NCBI GenBank assembly: GCA_030836725.1
Contig: JAUPLV010000002.1
Span: 1-35,954 of the forward strand
DNA length: 35,954 nucleotides
Direction: 5' to 3'
From: Pseudomonadota bacterium
Lineage (GTDB): Bacteria; Pseudomonadota; Gammaproteobacteria; Burkholderiales; Thiobacillaceae
The notes beneath the pieces are model-generated. The model searched no databases, was not told the DNA's origin, and saw only the letters and a program-made list of their open reading frames with translations. Positions 14,540 through 24,843 of this stretch are shown here, piece after piece; the stretch's first letter is position 1; every line of letters starts with the position of its first letter. A program made the position numbers and the translations under genes.

Positions 14540-17224
14540 TCAGGCCATGACCTGCCGCCACAGCGTCCTCACCGCGTCGCGCACGCTGGCCACCGCGGTC
14601 AGCGGCACCCGGGCGTATTCCGCGCCGCTCAGCTTGATTGCATGCTGCTGGCGGCGCAGTTCGCGGTAGGCGTCGGCGGCGGCCTGCGCGAGGTCGGCGG
14701 GAATCAGTCTGGCCTCGCCCGCGCGTTGCAGCAGCGCGATGTTGCCGACGTTGTCGGCGAGTTCCGGATGCGCCGCGCAATGCCGCAGCACCAGATACTG
14801 CACGCAGAATTCGACGTCGACGATGCCGCCGCTGTCGTGCTTGAGATCGAACAGCTCCGTATCGTTGACGTGCCCGGCGTGCATTTTCTCGCGCATCGCC
14901 AGCACCTCGTCGCGCAGCTTGCCGGGGTCGCGCGGCAGGCTCAGCACCTCGCGGCGCAGCGCCTCGAAGGCCGTGCCGATCGCCGCGTCGCCGCAGACGA
15001 AGCGGGCGCGCGTCAGCGCCTGATGCTCCCACACCCAGGCATGATGCAGCTGGTAGTCGCGGAACGCCTCGGTCGAACTCACCAGCAGGCCGGAGGCGCC
15101 GTCGGGGCGCAGGCGCAGGTCGGTTTCGTAGAGGATGCCGGCCGGAGTCAGGGTGCCGAGCCAGGTGTTGATGCGCTGCGCCAGCCGCGCGTAGATTTCC
15201 TGCGCGCGCTCGTCGGCGTCGTCGTAGAGGAATACCAGGTCGAGGTCGGAGGCGTAGCCGAGCTCCTTGCCGCCGAGCTTGCCGTAGCCGATGACGGCGA
15301 AGCTCGGAGTGTCGCGGTGGCGTGTTTTCAGGCCGGCCCAGCAGCGCGCCAGGGTTTCGGCAAGCAGGGTGTCGGCCAGATACGACAGGTGGTCCGACAG
15401 CGCTTCCAGCGTCAGCCGGCCCGCCACGTCCTGCGCCAGCAGGTGCAGGGTCTGCACCTGCTTGAAGCGGCGCAGCGCATCCATCTGCGCCTCGGTGTCG
15501 CCGGGGTGGGCGTCGAGTTCTTCATGCAGCTGCATGGCGAGCTGCGCCCAGTCAGGCAGCTGCAACAGGTTCTGCGGCGCGATCAGCTCGTCGAGCAGCT
15601 GCGGCTGCAGCGTGATGATCCGCGCCGCCCACGGGCTTGCCGCCAGCAGGCGCACCAGCTGCCGCAGCGCCGCCGGGTATTCGGCCAGCAGCGCCAGATA
15701 GGTGGCGCGGCGCGAGATGGACTGCACCAGCGCGGCGAAGCGTTCCAGCGTGACCATCGGCTCGGGCTGGCTGCCGATGACCTCGAGCGCGGGCGGCAGC
15801 AGCGCGTTGAGCCGCAGCTGCGTCGATTCGGCCAGCCGCGCCGCGTGCTGGCGCAGCGCGTCGAGCACCGCCAGCACGCGCGGCGGATCGTCGTAGCCGG
15901 CGTTTTCCAGCAGCGCCTGGGTGGTGGCGGCGTCCGCCGTGCCGCAGCACACGGCGGCCAGCGGATGGCTCATCTGGTCGGTCTGCGGCGCCGCGAACAC
16001 CTGCTCGAAATGGCGCGTGACCTTGTTGCGATGGCGGTCGAGCGCGGCGACCAGCGCCGCGTAGTCGACAAAGTTCATCGCTTCGGCCAGCATCGCCCGC
16101 GATTCGGCATCGTCCGGCAGCAGCTGGGTCTGCGAGTCGTCGAGATACTGGATGCGGTGCTCCAGTCGGCGCAGAAAATCGTAGGCGGCGGCGAGTTCCT
16201 GTTGCGCGTCGGACGTCATCAGGCCGGCCTTCACCAGCGCGCCCAACACCGTCAGCGTCGGGCGCTGCTGCAACGCGGCGACCTGGCCGCCGCGGATGAG
16301 CTGGAACACCTGCGCGGTGAATTCGATCTCGCGGATGCCGCCCGGACCCAGCTTCACGTTGTGCGCCATCTCGCGGCGCGCGACCTCGCGGCGGATCTGC
16401 GCGTGCAGGTCGCGGATCGCGGAAAAGGCGCCGAAATCCAGGTACTTGCGGAACACGAACGGGCGCACGATTTGCTCCAGCTCATCGTGACGGCTGCCGG
16501 TGAGCGGCCGCGCCTTGATCCAGGCGTAACGCTCCCACGGCCGCCCCTGCGCGACCAGGTAATCCTCCAGCATGTCGAAGCCCATCGCGAAGGGCCCCGA
16601 ATCGCCCCACGGGCGCAAGCGCAGGTCGACGCGGAACACGTAGCCGTCGGCGGTGGCTTCCCCGAGCGCGGCGGTCAGCTTGCGCCCCAGCCGGATGAAG
16701 AATTCATGGTTGCTGAGCGAGCGGATCGGCGTAGCAGGATCGTCCGCCGCGGTGTCGCCTTCCTCGGGATAGAGATAGATGAGGTCGATGTCGGACGACA
16801 CGTTGAGCTCGCCGCCGCCGAGCTTGCCCATGCCGACCACCACCATCCGCTGCGGCTGGCCGTTTGCGCCGCGCGGCTCGCCGTGGCGAACGGCCAGCGC
16901 GGCATGGTGGAAATCCAGCGCGGCCGCGATGCATACCTCGGCCAGCGTGCTCCAGGCGGCGGTGATTTCGGCCAGATCGGCGCTGCCCGCCAGGTCGCGC
17001 GCGGTGGCGACCAGCCACACGCGCTGGCGCAACTGCCGCAGGCGCTGGTGCAGCGCGGCCTCGTCGGCGCATGGCGGCTCGCTTAGAAATGCCTGCATCG
17101 CCGGGCGGGCAAAAGGCCGGTCGAGCTGTCCGGCCAGGGCTTCGGCCAGGTGCGGCTGCGCCTCCAGCAGGCGGCGGCCATAACGGGAACAGCGGGAAAC
17201 GCGGTCGAGTGCGGGAATGCTCAT
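14540..17224 (-). CDS. glnE: Bifunctional glutamine synthetase adenylyltransferase/adenylyl-removing enzyme
   Basis: GlnE attaches AMP to glutamine synthetase under nitrogen sufficiency and removes it under limitation, responding to PII. The 894-aa protein has both nucleotidyltransferase domains. The N-terminal adenylyl-removing domain carries GMGKLGGGELNVSSDIDL. The C-terminal adenylylating domain carries GYGKLGGKELGYASDLDL. Both have the paired aspartates that bind metal. GIREIEFTAQVFQLIRGG and DSGGIVDVEFCVQYLVLRH (the GlnD-like helical segments following each domain) are present. Length is slightly under E. coli GlnE (946). ATG 17224 gives MSIPALDRVSRCSRYGRRLL; the open frame further upstream runs into the acs promoter region. 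It is divergent from acs across 68 bases. Confidence 0.97.
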   Translation of the reverse strand: MSIPALDRVSRCSRYGRRLLEAQPHLAEALAGQLDRPFARPAMQAFLSEPPCADEAALHQRLRQLRQRVWLVATARDLAGSADLAEITAAWSTLAEVCIAAALDFHHAALAVRHGEPRGANGQPQRMVVVGMGKLGGGELNVSSDIDLIYLYPEEGDTAADDPATPIRSLSNHEFFIRLGRKLTAALGEATADGYVFRVDLRLRPWGDSGPFAMGFDMLEDYLVAQGRPWERYAWIKARPLTGSRHDELEQIVRPFVFRKYLDFGAFSAIRDLHAQIRREVARREMAHNVKLGPGGIREIEFTAQVFQLIRGGQVAALQQRPTLTVLGALVKAGLMTSDAQQELAAAYDFLRRLEHRIQYLDDSQTQLLPDDAESRAMLAEAMNFVDYAALVAALDRHRNKVTRHFEQVFAAPQTDQMSHPLAAVCCGTADAATTQALLENAGYDDPPRVLAVLDALRQHAARLAESTQLRLNALLPPALEVIGSQPEPMVTLERFAALVQSISRRATYLALLAEYPAALRQLVRLLAASPWAARIITLQPQLLDELIAPQNLLQLPDWAQLAMQLHEELDAHPGDTEAQMDALRRFKQVQTLHLLAQDVAGRLTLEALSDHLSYLADTLLAETLARCWAGLKTRHRDTPSFAVIGYGKLGGKELGYASDLDLVFLYDDADERAQEIYARLAQRINTWLGTLTPAGILYETDLRLRPDGASGLLVSSTEAFRDYQLHHAWVWEHQALTRARFVCGDAAIGTAFEALRREVLSLPRDPGKLRDEVLAMREKMHAGHVNDTELFDLKHDSGGIVDVEFCVQYLVLRHCAAHPELADNVGNIALLQRAGEARLIPADLAQAAADAYRELRRQQHAIKLSGAEYARVPLTAVASVRDAVRTLWRQVMA

Positions 17225-17292
17225 GGCTTGGATTGGGCTGGATTGAACTAGAATTGCGAAGTTATCGAACACTTTATCAGTGGAGGGATTGT

Positions 17293-19260
<1,968 letters not shown>

Positions 19261-19315
19261 TCGAAACAAGGTTGCGGAGGAAAGGGGCGGTCTTCCATGC
19301 CCCCGATTCCGGATG

Positions 19316-19348
19316 GTTCATTGGGCCGCCAGCAAACGCCCGATGAAC
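19316..19348. other. Stem-loop between acs and the eRF1-domain-like gene
   Basis: Arms GTTCATTGGGC (19316-19326) and GCCCGATGAAC (19338-19348) pair over 11 positions with one G-U and an 11-base loop. No T-run follows, so it is a weak terminator candidate or a leader structure of the next gene. Confidence 0.4.
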
Positions 19349-19426
19349 AATCCCGGTCGATTCCTCCGCAGGCGCATCGAAATCGAATCAAAAGTAGTTC
19401 ATTCATCAATCCACGAAAGGAAAAAA

Positions 19427-19816
19427 ATGTCCCATTACCATGCCGTCGTCTGGCTCGACCACAACGAAGCCCGCGTCATGCACATCAGCCCCGACGACGT
19501 CGAGAAATCGGTGGTCCACCCCGCCAACCCGGCGCGTCACCTGCAGCGTAAACGCGGCTCCGTCAGCGGCAGCCGCCAGCCGGAAGACCAGAACTACTAC
19601 CATGAAGTCGTCGAGGCCCTCAGCGGCGCGGCCGAGGTCCTGATCGTCGGCCCGGGACACGCCAAGCTCGAACTGATCAAGCACATCCACGCGCACGACC
19701 CCGAGGTCGGCAAAAAGCTGATCGGCGTCGAGACCGTCGATCACCCCGGCGACGGCCAGCTTGTTGCCTATGCCCGCAAGTATTTTGTGGCGAAAGACCG
19801 GATGCTGGCTCAATAA
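19427..19816 (+). CDS. eRF1 domain 3-like 'translational machinery' protein
   Basis: The 129-aa protein belongs to a proteobacterial family annotated as translational machinery protein because it resembles the third domain of eRF1/aRF1. Features: MSHYHAVVWLDHNEARVMHI at the start, a basic linker (HLQRKRGSVSGSRQPED) and the eRF1-like VLIVGPGHAKLELIKHI (~78-94) followed by VGKKLIGVETVDHPGDGQLVAY (~103-124, read as VGKKLIGVETVD, HPGDGQLVAY). It has no catalytic GGQ, so it is not a release factor; the true function is unknown. ATG 19427 has an AAAGG ribosome-binding site six bases upstream. It is followed by a strong hairpin at 19878. The link to acs is only positional. Confidence 0.85.
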   Translation: MSHYHAVVWLDHNEARVMHISPDDVEKSVVHPANPARHLQRKRGSVSGSRQPEDQNYYHEVVEALSGAAEVLIVGPGHAKLELIKHIHAHDPEVGKKLIGVETVDHPGDGQLVAYARKYFVAKDRMLAQ

Positions 19817-19877
19817 GCTTCTCCGGGATGGGGTTCATGCGGCCGATCGGGCGCGGATGAGCCGTCTGGCCAGCAAT

Positions 19878-19907
19878 CATGAAGCGCCGGACACCCGGCG
19901 CTTCATG
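19878..19907 (+). terminator. Strong hairpin, probable terminator of the eRF1-domain-like gene
   Basis: Perfect 13-base arms CATGAAGCGCCGG (19878-19890) and 19895-19907 surround an ACAC loop, 61 bases after the stop at 19816. No proper T-run follows, only TTG, so termination efficiency is uncertain. Its GCGCCGG/CCGGCGC core is repeated in the terminator at 20068-20091. Confidence 0.5.
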
Positions 19908-19918
19908 TTGCCGACAAA

Positions 19919-20036
19919 CCCCCTCCCCCTTGAGGGGGGAGGGTTGGGGAGGGGGTGAGCCGCAGTATGGCCGCACGCAACAGCCTGATTTAATTGCCCC
20001 TCACCCCGACCCCCTCCCGCAAGGGGGAGAGGAAAA
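19919..20036. repeat. Inverted pair of REP-like palindromes (BIME-like)
   Basis: One unit (from 19919) forms CCCTCCCCC-TTGAG-GGGGGAGGG (19921-19943) followed by GTTGGGGAGGGGGTGAG. A second unit in opposite orientation starts CCCCTCACCCCGACCCCCTC (~19997) and ends in a CCCTCCC-GCAA-GGGGGAG type hairpin near 20034. They resemble the palindrome at 8140. The pair lies between two GCGCCGG hairpins. Confidence 0.65.
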
Positions 20037-20067
20037 TCCCCAGCAATAACTTTGTCAGCAGTCCGAG

Positions 20068-20091
20068 GCGCCGGGTGACCGGCGCTTTTTT
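20068..20091 (+). terminator. Intrinsic terminator
   Basis: GCGCCGG (20068-20074) and CCGGCGC (20079-20085) enclose a GTGA loop and run straight into six Ts (20086-20091). The stem extends outward by a G-U and an A-T pair. It is well formed for rightward transcription, but no gene ends immediately before it. It may terminate read-through from the eRF1-domain-like gene or be a relic of a lost gene. Confidence 0.65.
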
Positions 20092-20127
20092 AATGCCCGG
20101 TTTTTTGCTTCAACCCGCATTGTTGTC

Positions 20128-20259
20128 CTGGCCGAACGCCTCTCGGGCGACAGCGTTGGTCTGGATGGCGCTCGGCACGGCAACGACTCCATCAATGGCG
20201 GGGCCGATGATGGCGAAATCCGGGGCAATGGCGGCAATGACGCCATCGCAGGCGATGCG
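20128..20259 (+). pseudogene. Remnant of an RTX-type (hemolysin Ca2+-binding nonapeptide) repeat
   Basis: Read in the frame starting at 20128, the DNA encodes LSGDSVGLDG, then GARHGNDSI, NGGADDGEI, RGNGGNDAI and AGDA. These are successive nine-residue units with Ile at every ninth position and Gly/Asp/Asn in the places expected of the GGxGxDxUx RTX motif. The units are imperfect, there is no upstream start or long frame, and downstream the same frame drifts into unrelated sequence. I read this as a fragment of a decayed RTX adhesin/toxin gene. The rest of that gene is not in the window. Confidence 0.55.
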
Positions 20260-20422
20260 TTCGCGCGGTATGCGAGCGCAACAAATATAATGTACATACG
20301 AATCATGGACTTACATCCGCCTACGACTAAAGTCGTATGGACGAGCCGAAACTGGCGCGACACATTCCGATGGCCGGTCCACGTGCAAACAATTGGACGT
20401 GCACGCGAAGGGGGAGGGAACC

Positions 20423-22915
20423 ATGTCAAACAGGATGCGTTCGTGCGCGCAAGGCGCACGTGGGGGTGTGATCGCGCTGAGGCGGGTCATGGCGTTCTGC
20501 CACAAGAAACTTGATTTACTGAATAAGCGTGTGTCGACGCAGAGCATGGCGCCAAAACTCAAGGCGTGGGGCAAAAGGCAAGACCTGCCCCCCGCTGTTC
20601 TATGCTTCGTGTTCTGCATAGCGGCGCAATCAGCCCTGTGCGCACCAGTTCCAGCAGACACTGCTGCCCGCCTTGACGCCTCCGAACCCACTAACGACGC
20701 GCTGCTCAAAGCCCGCGAACTCGGAACAGGAGAAGGCAGTGTCGAGGGATTACAGTCTCTCATCAAGCAGAGACAACCCAAACTGATCGAATTCTATGGA
20801 CAGTTCCTGGGTGGCTGGAGCTACTCGAAACTATCTCCAGGGATAGAGGCGCTGATAACACAGAACATGAACGACCCGGTGATCGGGCCAGCCTTGCTTA
20901 GGCTCACTTTGAAGGCGAAATACCAAACCACAAAGCTTTTTGAGTTGCTCGACGCACGCATCGCCAGGGCGCCGGCACCTGACTGGGTCGCCTTGTCCGC
21001 GATATCGAGAACCGACCTTCCGGAAATCGAGCCGGAAGTTCTTAAGCTCGCCGAACGATTTCCGGCTAGTCAGTTTGACAAAAATAGCGTCGAAGTATTG
21101 CGGTTCTTTGGTGAGCGTAAATATGCGCCGGCCGTCCCTTTTCTTCGCGCAGTCATCCAGGGGCGTAAGCCAAGTGACTCTGCAGCCATATCGGTAGCCG
21201 AAGCACTTGTAAAGATCGGGACGCCGCTGGCGACCACGGCAGTTATCGACCGTCTGGAATGGCTGGCGCGGCAACCTTCCGGCGCACAAGGGGTGCAGAA
21301 CGAAATTAACACCATCATGTACGCCCTGTCCAACATGACGGAAACCGCGCCACTGGACTTCCCTAGACTGAAAAAAACCTTATCCGGCAAAATGCCGCAG
21401 GCGAGCCGGAGGTATCTGCTTGAGATTGCCCAAAAGCGCAAAGAATTGGAGGCGGTGCCGGATTTTCTGAATGCGCTTGTGGAGGAACCGCAAAGCGCAA
21501 TTAGCAACCCGGCATTCAAGGCACTGTTGGGTTACGATTCCATCGATGTGTGGCGAAAGACACGTGCCGAAATCGAGCATCTTTACCGTGCCAAGGAAAT
21601 CAGCGATGTCTACCATGCTTCTGCGTTGCGTACCCTTGATGAGAGGCTGAAGGAGCCGGAAAAATACCTGGCAGAAAGCCGACAGGCATCCCGAGACAAG
21701 GTCTTTTACGAAAGGCAGGCTCAGATCGATTCCCAGAAGCCTGGCCTGCAAACGCTGAAAGCCAGCGACCCCGAAAAATATGTGGTTGCGCAGCAGCAAT
21801 ATCTGGAAAAGCTGGGAAAGCTCAGCAAAGAGTATGAAGGCCTGGGGGCGACGGTCGGTTTGCAGAGCCGGATTGCCAATGACTATTTCTTACTTGGAAG
21901 TTTCGTCAGATTCAAGATGAAGCAGCCAGCGAAGGCGGTCCCTCTATTCGAACATGCTCCCGATTCTTTGATGGCACAAATCGCGGCCGCTGACACCATG
22001 CGTTTTGGCTTGCGTGACAGCGCCAGTGCGATCCGGTACTACGAAAAAGCGCTTGCCGCGATGAAGGACGATCGCATGACCGGAAATTCCGACCTCGGAA
22101 TGACCGCATGGATGCGCGTTTGGATCGATCACGAAATTGCGTACCTCAAAACCGGAAAGACGTTTACGGGAAGACTAGCCGAGGATGATCTAGCCGGTTT
22201 CATTTTCTTTTCATTATTCGGTGCAGCGGCGATGCAGGGCGCGGATGTCGAGCTTTCCCCGGATTCGATGGCCCTTGCACAATCCGTTTACCAGGGAAAA
22301 ACAGTGAGCCTCGATGCGCGGAACAAGCTGGCAAAAGAGATTGAGAAGTTGCCCGCCTCGCACTTCAGCCTGTTCAGTTCAATGGCGGCGGCGACGATGC
22401 TGCCAAATGCGACTGTCATGTTGCATTATCTCGGAAAACATGATCCGGCCGGCTATTTGACAGCCTCTCTATTGGGCACCATAGACACATTTAACAGGCA
22501 GCCGGTGAAGCCGGATTCTGAATTGGCCCTGCTGCCGGGGGTACGGGTGGACCCGGAGATGCTCAAATTGGTGTCGAACCAGTTCTTCAAGGCACACCAG
22601 ATCGTGTTGAACACGGGGCCTGATCCGCGTATGGCAAGCCCGGAAAAAACATGGATGCTGTTTATCGAAGCGCTCAAAAACGGTGACATGAATACTGCCC
22701 AGGCGTGTCTGGCACCCGCCATGAAGGCAAAACTTGAGCCATTGTTTGCAGCCAGTAATTCAGGCGATCTGAAGAACATGGCGGAATCATTCAGCCGGTT
22801 TGCCGTAAGCGAGGGCACAGGCCAGTATCGCGAAGCCGTCGTGACGCGTGGGAATAGGGTGGGCTTTATCTACTTCGCCAATATCGGAGGCTCATGGAAA
22901 ATTCAAGAGATGTGA
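20423..22915 (+). CDS. Large exported helical-repeat protein of unknown function
   Basis: The 830-aa protein is not from a family I recognise. Residues ~57-74 (PAVLCFVFCIAAQSALCA) look like a signal peptide core, so it is probably exported, with ALCA/PVPAD as the likely cleavage region. No lipobox is seen. Residues ~100-350 are helical with HEAT-like units (VEVLRFFGERKYAPAVPFLR; SVAEALVKIGTPLATTAVID). Around 490-570 a TPR-like pair appears (KAVPLFEHAPDSL, SAIRYYEKALAAM). The last ~95 residues (TWMLFIEALKNGDMNTAQAC to GGSWKIQEM) resemble a DUF4878/NTF2-like cone fold. ATG 20423 has a strong GGGAGGGA site, but ATG 20546 would give a conventional 33-residue signal peptide. The gene is of lower GC than its flanks and overlaps the next gene by 22 bases. 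Confidence 0.75.
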   Translation: MSNRMRSCAQGARGGVIALRRVMAFCHKKLDLLNKRVSTQSMAPKLKAWGKRQDLPPAVLCFVFCIAAQSALCAPVPADTAARLDASEPTNDALLKARELGTGEGSVEGLQSLIKQRQPKLIEFYGQFLGGWSYSKLSPGIEALITQNMNDPVIGPALLRLTLKAKYQTTKLFELLDARIARAPAPDWVALSAISRTDLPEIEPEVLKLAERFPASQFDKNSVEVLRFFGERKYAPAVPFLRAVIQGRKPSDSAAISVAEALVKIGTPLATTAVIDRLEWLARQPSGAQGVQNEINTIMYALSNMTETAPLDFPRLKKTLSGKMPQASRRYLLEIAQKRKELEAVPDFLNALVEEPQSAISNPAFKALLGYDSIDVWRKTRAEIEHLYRAKEISDVYHASALRTLDERLKEPEKYLAESRQASRDKVFYERQAQIDSQKPGLQTLKASDPEKYVVAQQQYLEKLGKLSKEYEGLGATVGLQSRIANDYFLLGSFVRFKMKQPAKAVPLFEHAPDSLMAQIAAADTMRFGLRDSASAIRYYEKALAAMKDDRMTGNSDLGMTAWMRVWIDHEIAYLKTGKTFTGRLAEDDLAGFIFFSLFGAAAMQGADVELSPDSMALAQSVYQGKTVSLDARNKLAKEIEKLPASHFSLFSSMAAATMLPNATVMLHYLGKHDPAGYLTASLLGTIDTFNRQPVKPDSELALLPGVRVDPEMLKLVSNQFFKAHQIVLNTGPDPRMASPEKTWMLFIEALKNGDMNTAQACLAPAMKAKLEPLFAASNSGDLKNMAESFSRFAVSEGTGQYREAVVTRGNRVGFIYFANIGGSWKIQEM

Positions 22916-24705
22916 AGCCTTGCCACTTCACGCATCGACGCGGAAAACTTGTTCTGGTCACGCTGACATCTGTCGTAGCGTTTTTCTTGGTCAGTGGAAG
23001 CGCTTTCGCCCGACTCGAACCCGGCGAAATCCTTACTCCCCTGATGATCGCCGCCAAGAGCGGAAACGTTACGGCAGTGCGAACACTAACGACCATTCCC
23101 ATTGCTATTAACGCGCAAACAATCACCACGGAAATTCGCCTTCATGGCACCCCTACATCGGGCAGGACCGCCTTGATGTTCGCGGCGCAAGAAGGCCATG
23201 CGAATGTGGTGCAGATACTTCTCGAACGGGGCGCCAATCCGAATCTTATCGACTCTCACGGCAGCTCTGCGTGGACATACGCCCGCGATGCGCACCAACT
23301 GAAGATTCTGGCGTTGCTGTGGCCCAAACTGGATTTGCAGAAGAGACGTGGTGAAGCGGACTTGGCTCTTTATATCTCAGCGGAAGATGGCTACCTGGAC
23401 ATTGTCGAATTCTTATGGGGCAAGGTGAGCGGCGAGAGTGCTTTGTCCGGTGCACTGGCTGGAGCGGCAGGTAATGGGCGGCTCGATGTTGCAAAATTCC
23501 TTGTTGAGCACGGCGCCGCCATCACCGGCGGAACATTGAGCCGCGCTGTGCAACACTCCACTCCCGACAAACTTAACGTGTTACGGTACCTGCTCGACAA
23601 CGGCGCTGATCCTGATGTGCGCTACACCCAGCAGGGCGTTGGTATTGGGGGGATGACGCCACTGATGCTGGCATCCTATTTGAACTATTACCCGGAGGCC
23701 TGGGGTGTCATGGCCCTGCTTTTGGGTTATGGCGCCGATCTGGATGCCAAGGATGATCGGGGCAAGACGGCGCTGGACATAGCGCGAGATTATTCCAAGC
23801 TGGAAAGCATTCGCTTTCTGAAGACGGCCGGTGAGTTTGCCGCTGGACGCGTAGTTGATGCGGACAGTGGCAAGCCTGTTGAGGGCGCGGTAGTGAGCCT
23901 GGATTTTTGGGTTCGAAAATCAGGGGAAGAGCGGCAGCGCCGGCTGATACAGCAGTCCCTTACCGGCGCCAATGGCCGCTTTTATGTGCACACCTGGCAG
24001 AACCCGGTGCGCAGGGAAGCTGGATGGGAACTCGTTCCCGCACAGAAACCGGAAATAAGAATTTATGCGCAAGGCTATCAGCGCCTGATTGCAGGCGATC
24101 GCTTTGGCATCAAGAAAGGAGGCGGTCCGAATATTGATCAGCCGATTGCGCTAAAGCCTATGCTGTCGACCCCGGCCGCGCTGCTGCGTGAGCTTGCCTT
24201 GTGGAAGGAAGGTTTGACTTCGGAAGTGTTTGATAATTCGCCCGATTACGATTACAGGACGCATTACAGGACACTCGGGAATCTTGCAGGCAAGCAAGAG
24301 CGTATAGATGCCCAAAAACATCTTACGCTGCTCTTCGGTAGCGTCTGCGAGACGCTACCGAGTGACGCACGCGCACAGACATGTTATCAGCCATGCTCCG
24401 ATGCAGACGCTTTGGTACAAAAATACAAACTGGAAGCGCACTGGGAGAAGGAGCGCAGGATGGCTGTAGCCAAGGCGGCTCGGGATGGCACGCCGATTGA
24501 CCCCGTCTCGTTAATAAATACAGGATGTGGATATAAGGTTACTTCGTCCGACGGCAAGTCAATTTTATTGGTGGTAGAAGGTCCTTGGAGTGCCGAGACT
24601 CGCCGCACAGCGCTAGAGAACAAACGAGAGATAATGTCTCGAAGGTCTATTATGTTGAATATGAGCTGGGATCGCGAGTATGGTCGAAGAGGTAATTCTC
24701 AGTGA
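22894..24705 (+). CDS. Exported ankyrin-repeat protein with carboxypeptidase-regulatory-like domain
   Basis: The 603-aa protein has a signal peptide (KLVLVTLTSVVAFFLVSGSAFA, cleavage near residue 39; read as KLVLVTLTSVVAFF, LVSGSAFA). About seven ankyrin units follow between residues 45 and 313, the clearest being RTALMFAAQEGHANVVQILL, NGRLDVAKFLVEHGA, KLNVLRYLLDNGADP and MTPLMLASYL...LLLGYGADLDAKDDRGKTALDIA. Residues ~316-420 resemble a carboxypeptidase-D regulatory-like beta-sandwich (GRVVDADSGKPVEGAVVSLD). The C-terminal ~180 residues carry four to five cysteines (CETLPS, TCYQPC, NTGCGY) and match nothing I know. ATG 22894 follows GGAGG by only three bases and overlaps the upstream gene, so the pair is coupled. 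Together they could form a periplasmic complex (inference). A perfect 12-bp hairpin lies inside the gene at 24335-24361. Confidence 0.85.
   Translation: MENSRDVKPCHFTHRRGKLVLVTLTSVVAFFLVSGSAFARLEPGEILTPLMIAAKSGNVTAVRTLTTIPIAINAQTITTEIRLHGTPTSGRTALMFAAQEGHANVVQILLERGANPNLIDSHGSSAWTYARDAHQLKILALLWPKLDLQKRRGEADLALYISAEDGYLDIVEFLWGKVSGESALSGALAGAAGNGRLDVAKFLVEHGAAITGGTLSRAVQHSTPDKLNVLRYLLDNGADPDVRYTQQGVGIGGMTPLMLASYLNYYPEAWGVMALLLGYGADLDAKDDRGKTALDIARDYSKLESIRFLKTAGEFAAGRVVDADSGKPVEGAVVSLDFWVRKSGEERQRRLIQQSLTGANGRFYVHTWQNPVRREAGWELVPAQKPEIRIYAQGYQRLIAGDRFGIKKGGGPNIDQPIALKPMLSTPAALLRELALWKEGLTSEVFDNSPDYDYRTHYRTLGNLAGKQERIDAQKHLTLLFGSVCETLPSDARAQTCYQPCSDADALVQKYKLEAHWEKERRMAVAKAARDGTPIDPVSLINTGCGYKVTSSDGKSILLVVEGPWSAETRRTALENKREIMSRRSIMLNMSWDREYGRRGNSQ
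24335..24361. other. Perfect 12-bp hairpin inside the ankyrin gene
   Basis: Arms TCGGTAGCGTCT (24335-24346) and AGACGCTACCGA (24350-24361) surround a GCG loop. It lies in codons for the cysteine-containing C-terminal domain. A perfect palindrome of this length in coding sequence is unusual. Confidence 0.6.
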
Positions 24706-24739
24706 GCCCACCACAGAAATCTACCCCTGCGGCCCACCG

Positions 24740-24768
24740 GACGCTGCGTCAAAAAGCGGCGCAGCGTC
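24740..24768. other. Intergenic hairpin after the ankyrin gene
   Basis: GACGCTGCG (24740-24748) pairs with CGCAGCGTC (24760-24768) around an 11-base loop. Four further outer pairs (CACC/GGTG) follow past a one-base bulge. It lies 35 bases after the ankyrin stop. No T-run follows, but it may protect or end the upstream transcript. Confidence 0.45.
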
Positions 24769-24843
24769 GGTGACCTCCACGTTAGACTTTCCGATGGCCG
24801 CACTTACCTTTGGCATTAACACTCGACAGGTGAACTGGTCATA

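Noticed and set aside
14642..17086. 814-codon open frame on the plus strand opposite glnE
   Set aside because: It is antisense to glnE, which has both catalytic domains; the composition is a GC-rich shadow.
20290..20514. 74-codon plus-strand open frame before the exported pair
   Set aside because: It is the tail of the RTX-remnant frame drifting into the next gene; it has no ribosome-binding site or motif.
24706..24790. Integron attC-like site: GTTAGAC after the ankyrin gene with a nearby hairpin
   Set aside because: The GTTRRRY core is matched, but no complementary RYYYAAC core and no L-box pairing are found at the other side of the hairpin.
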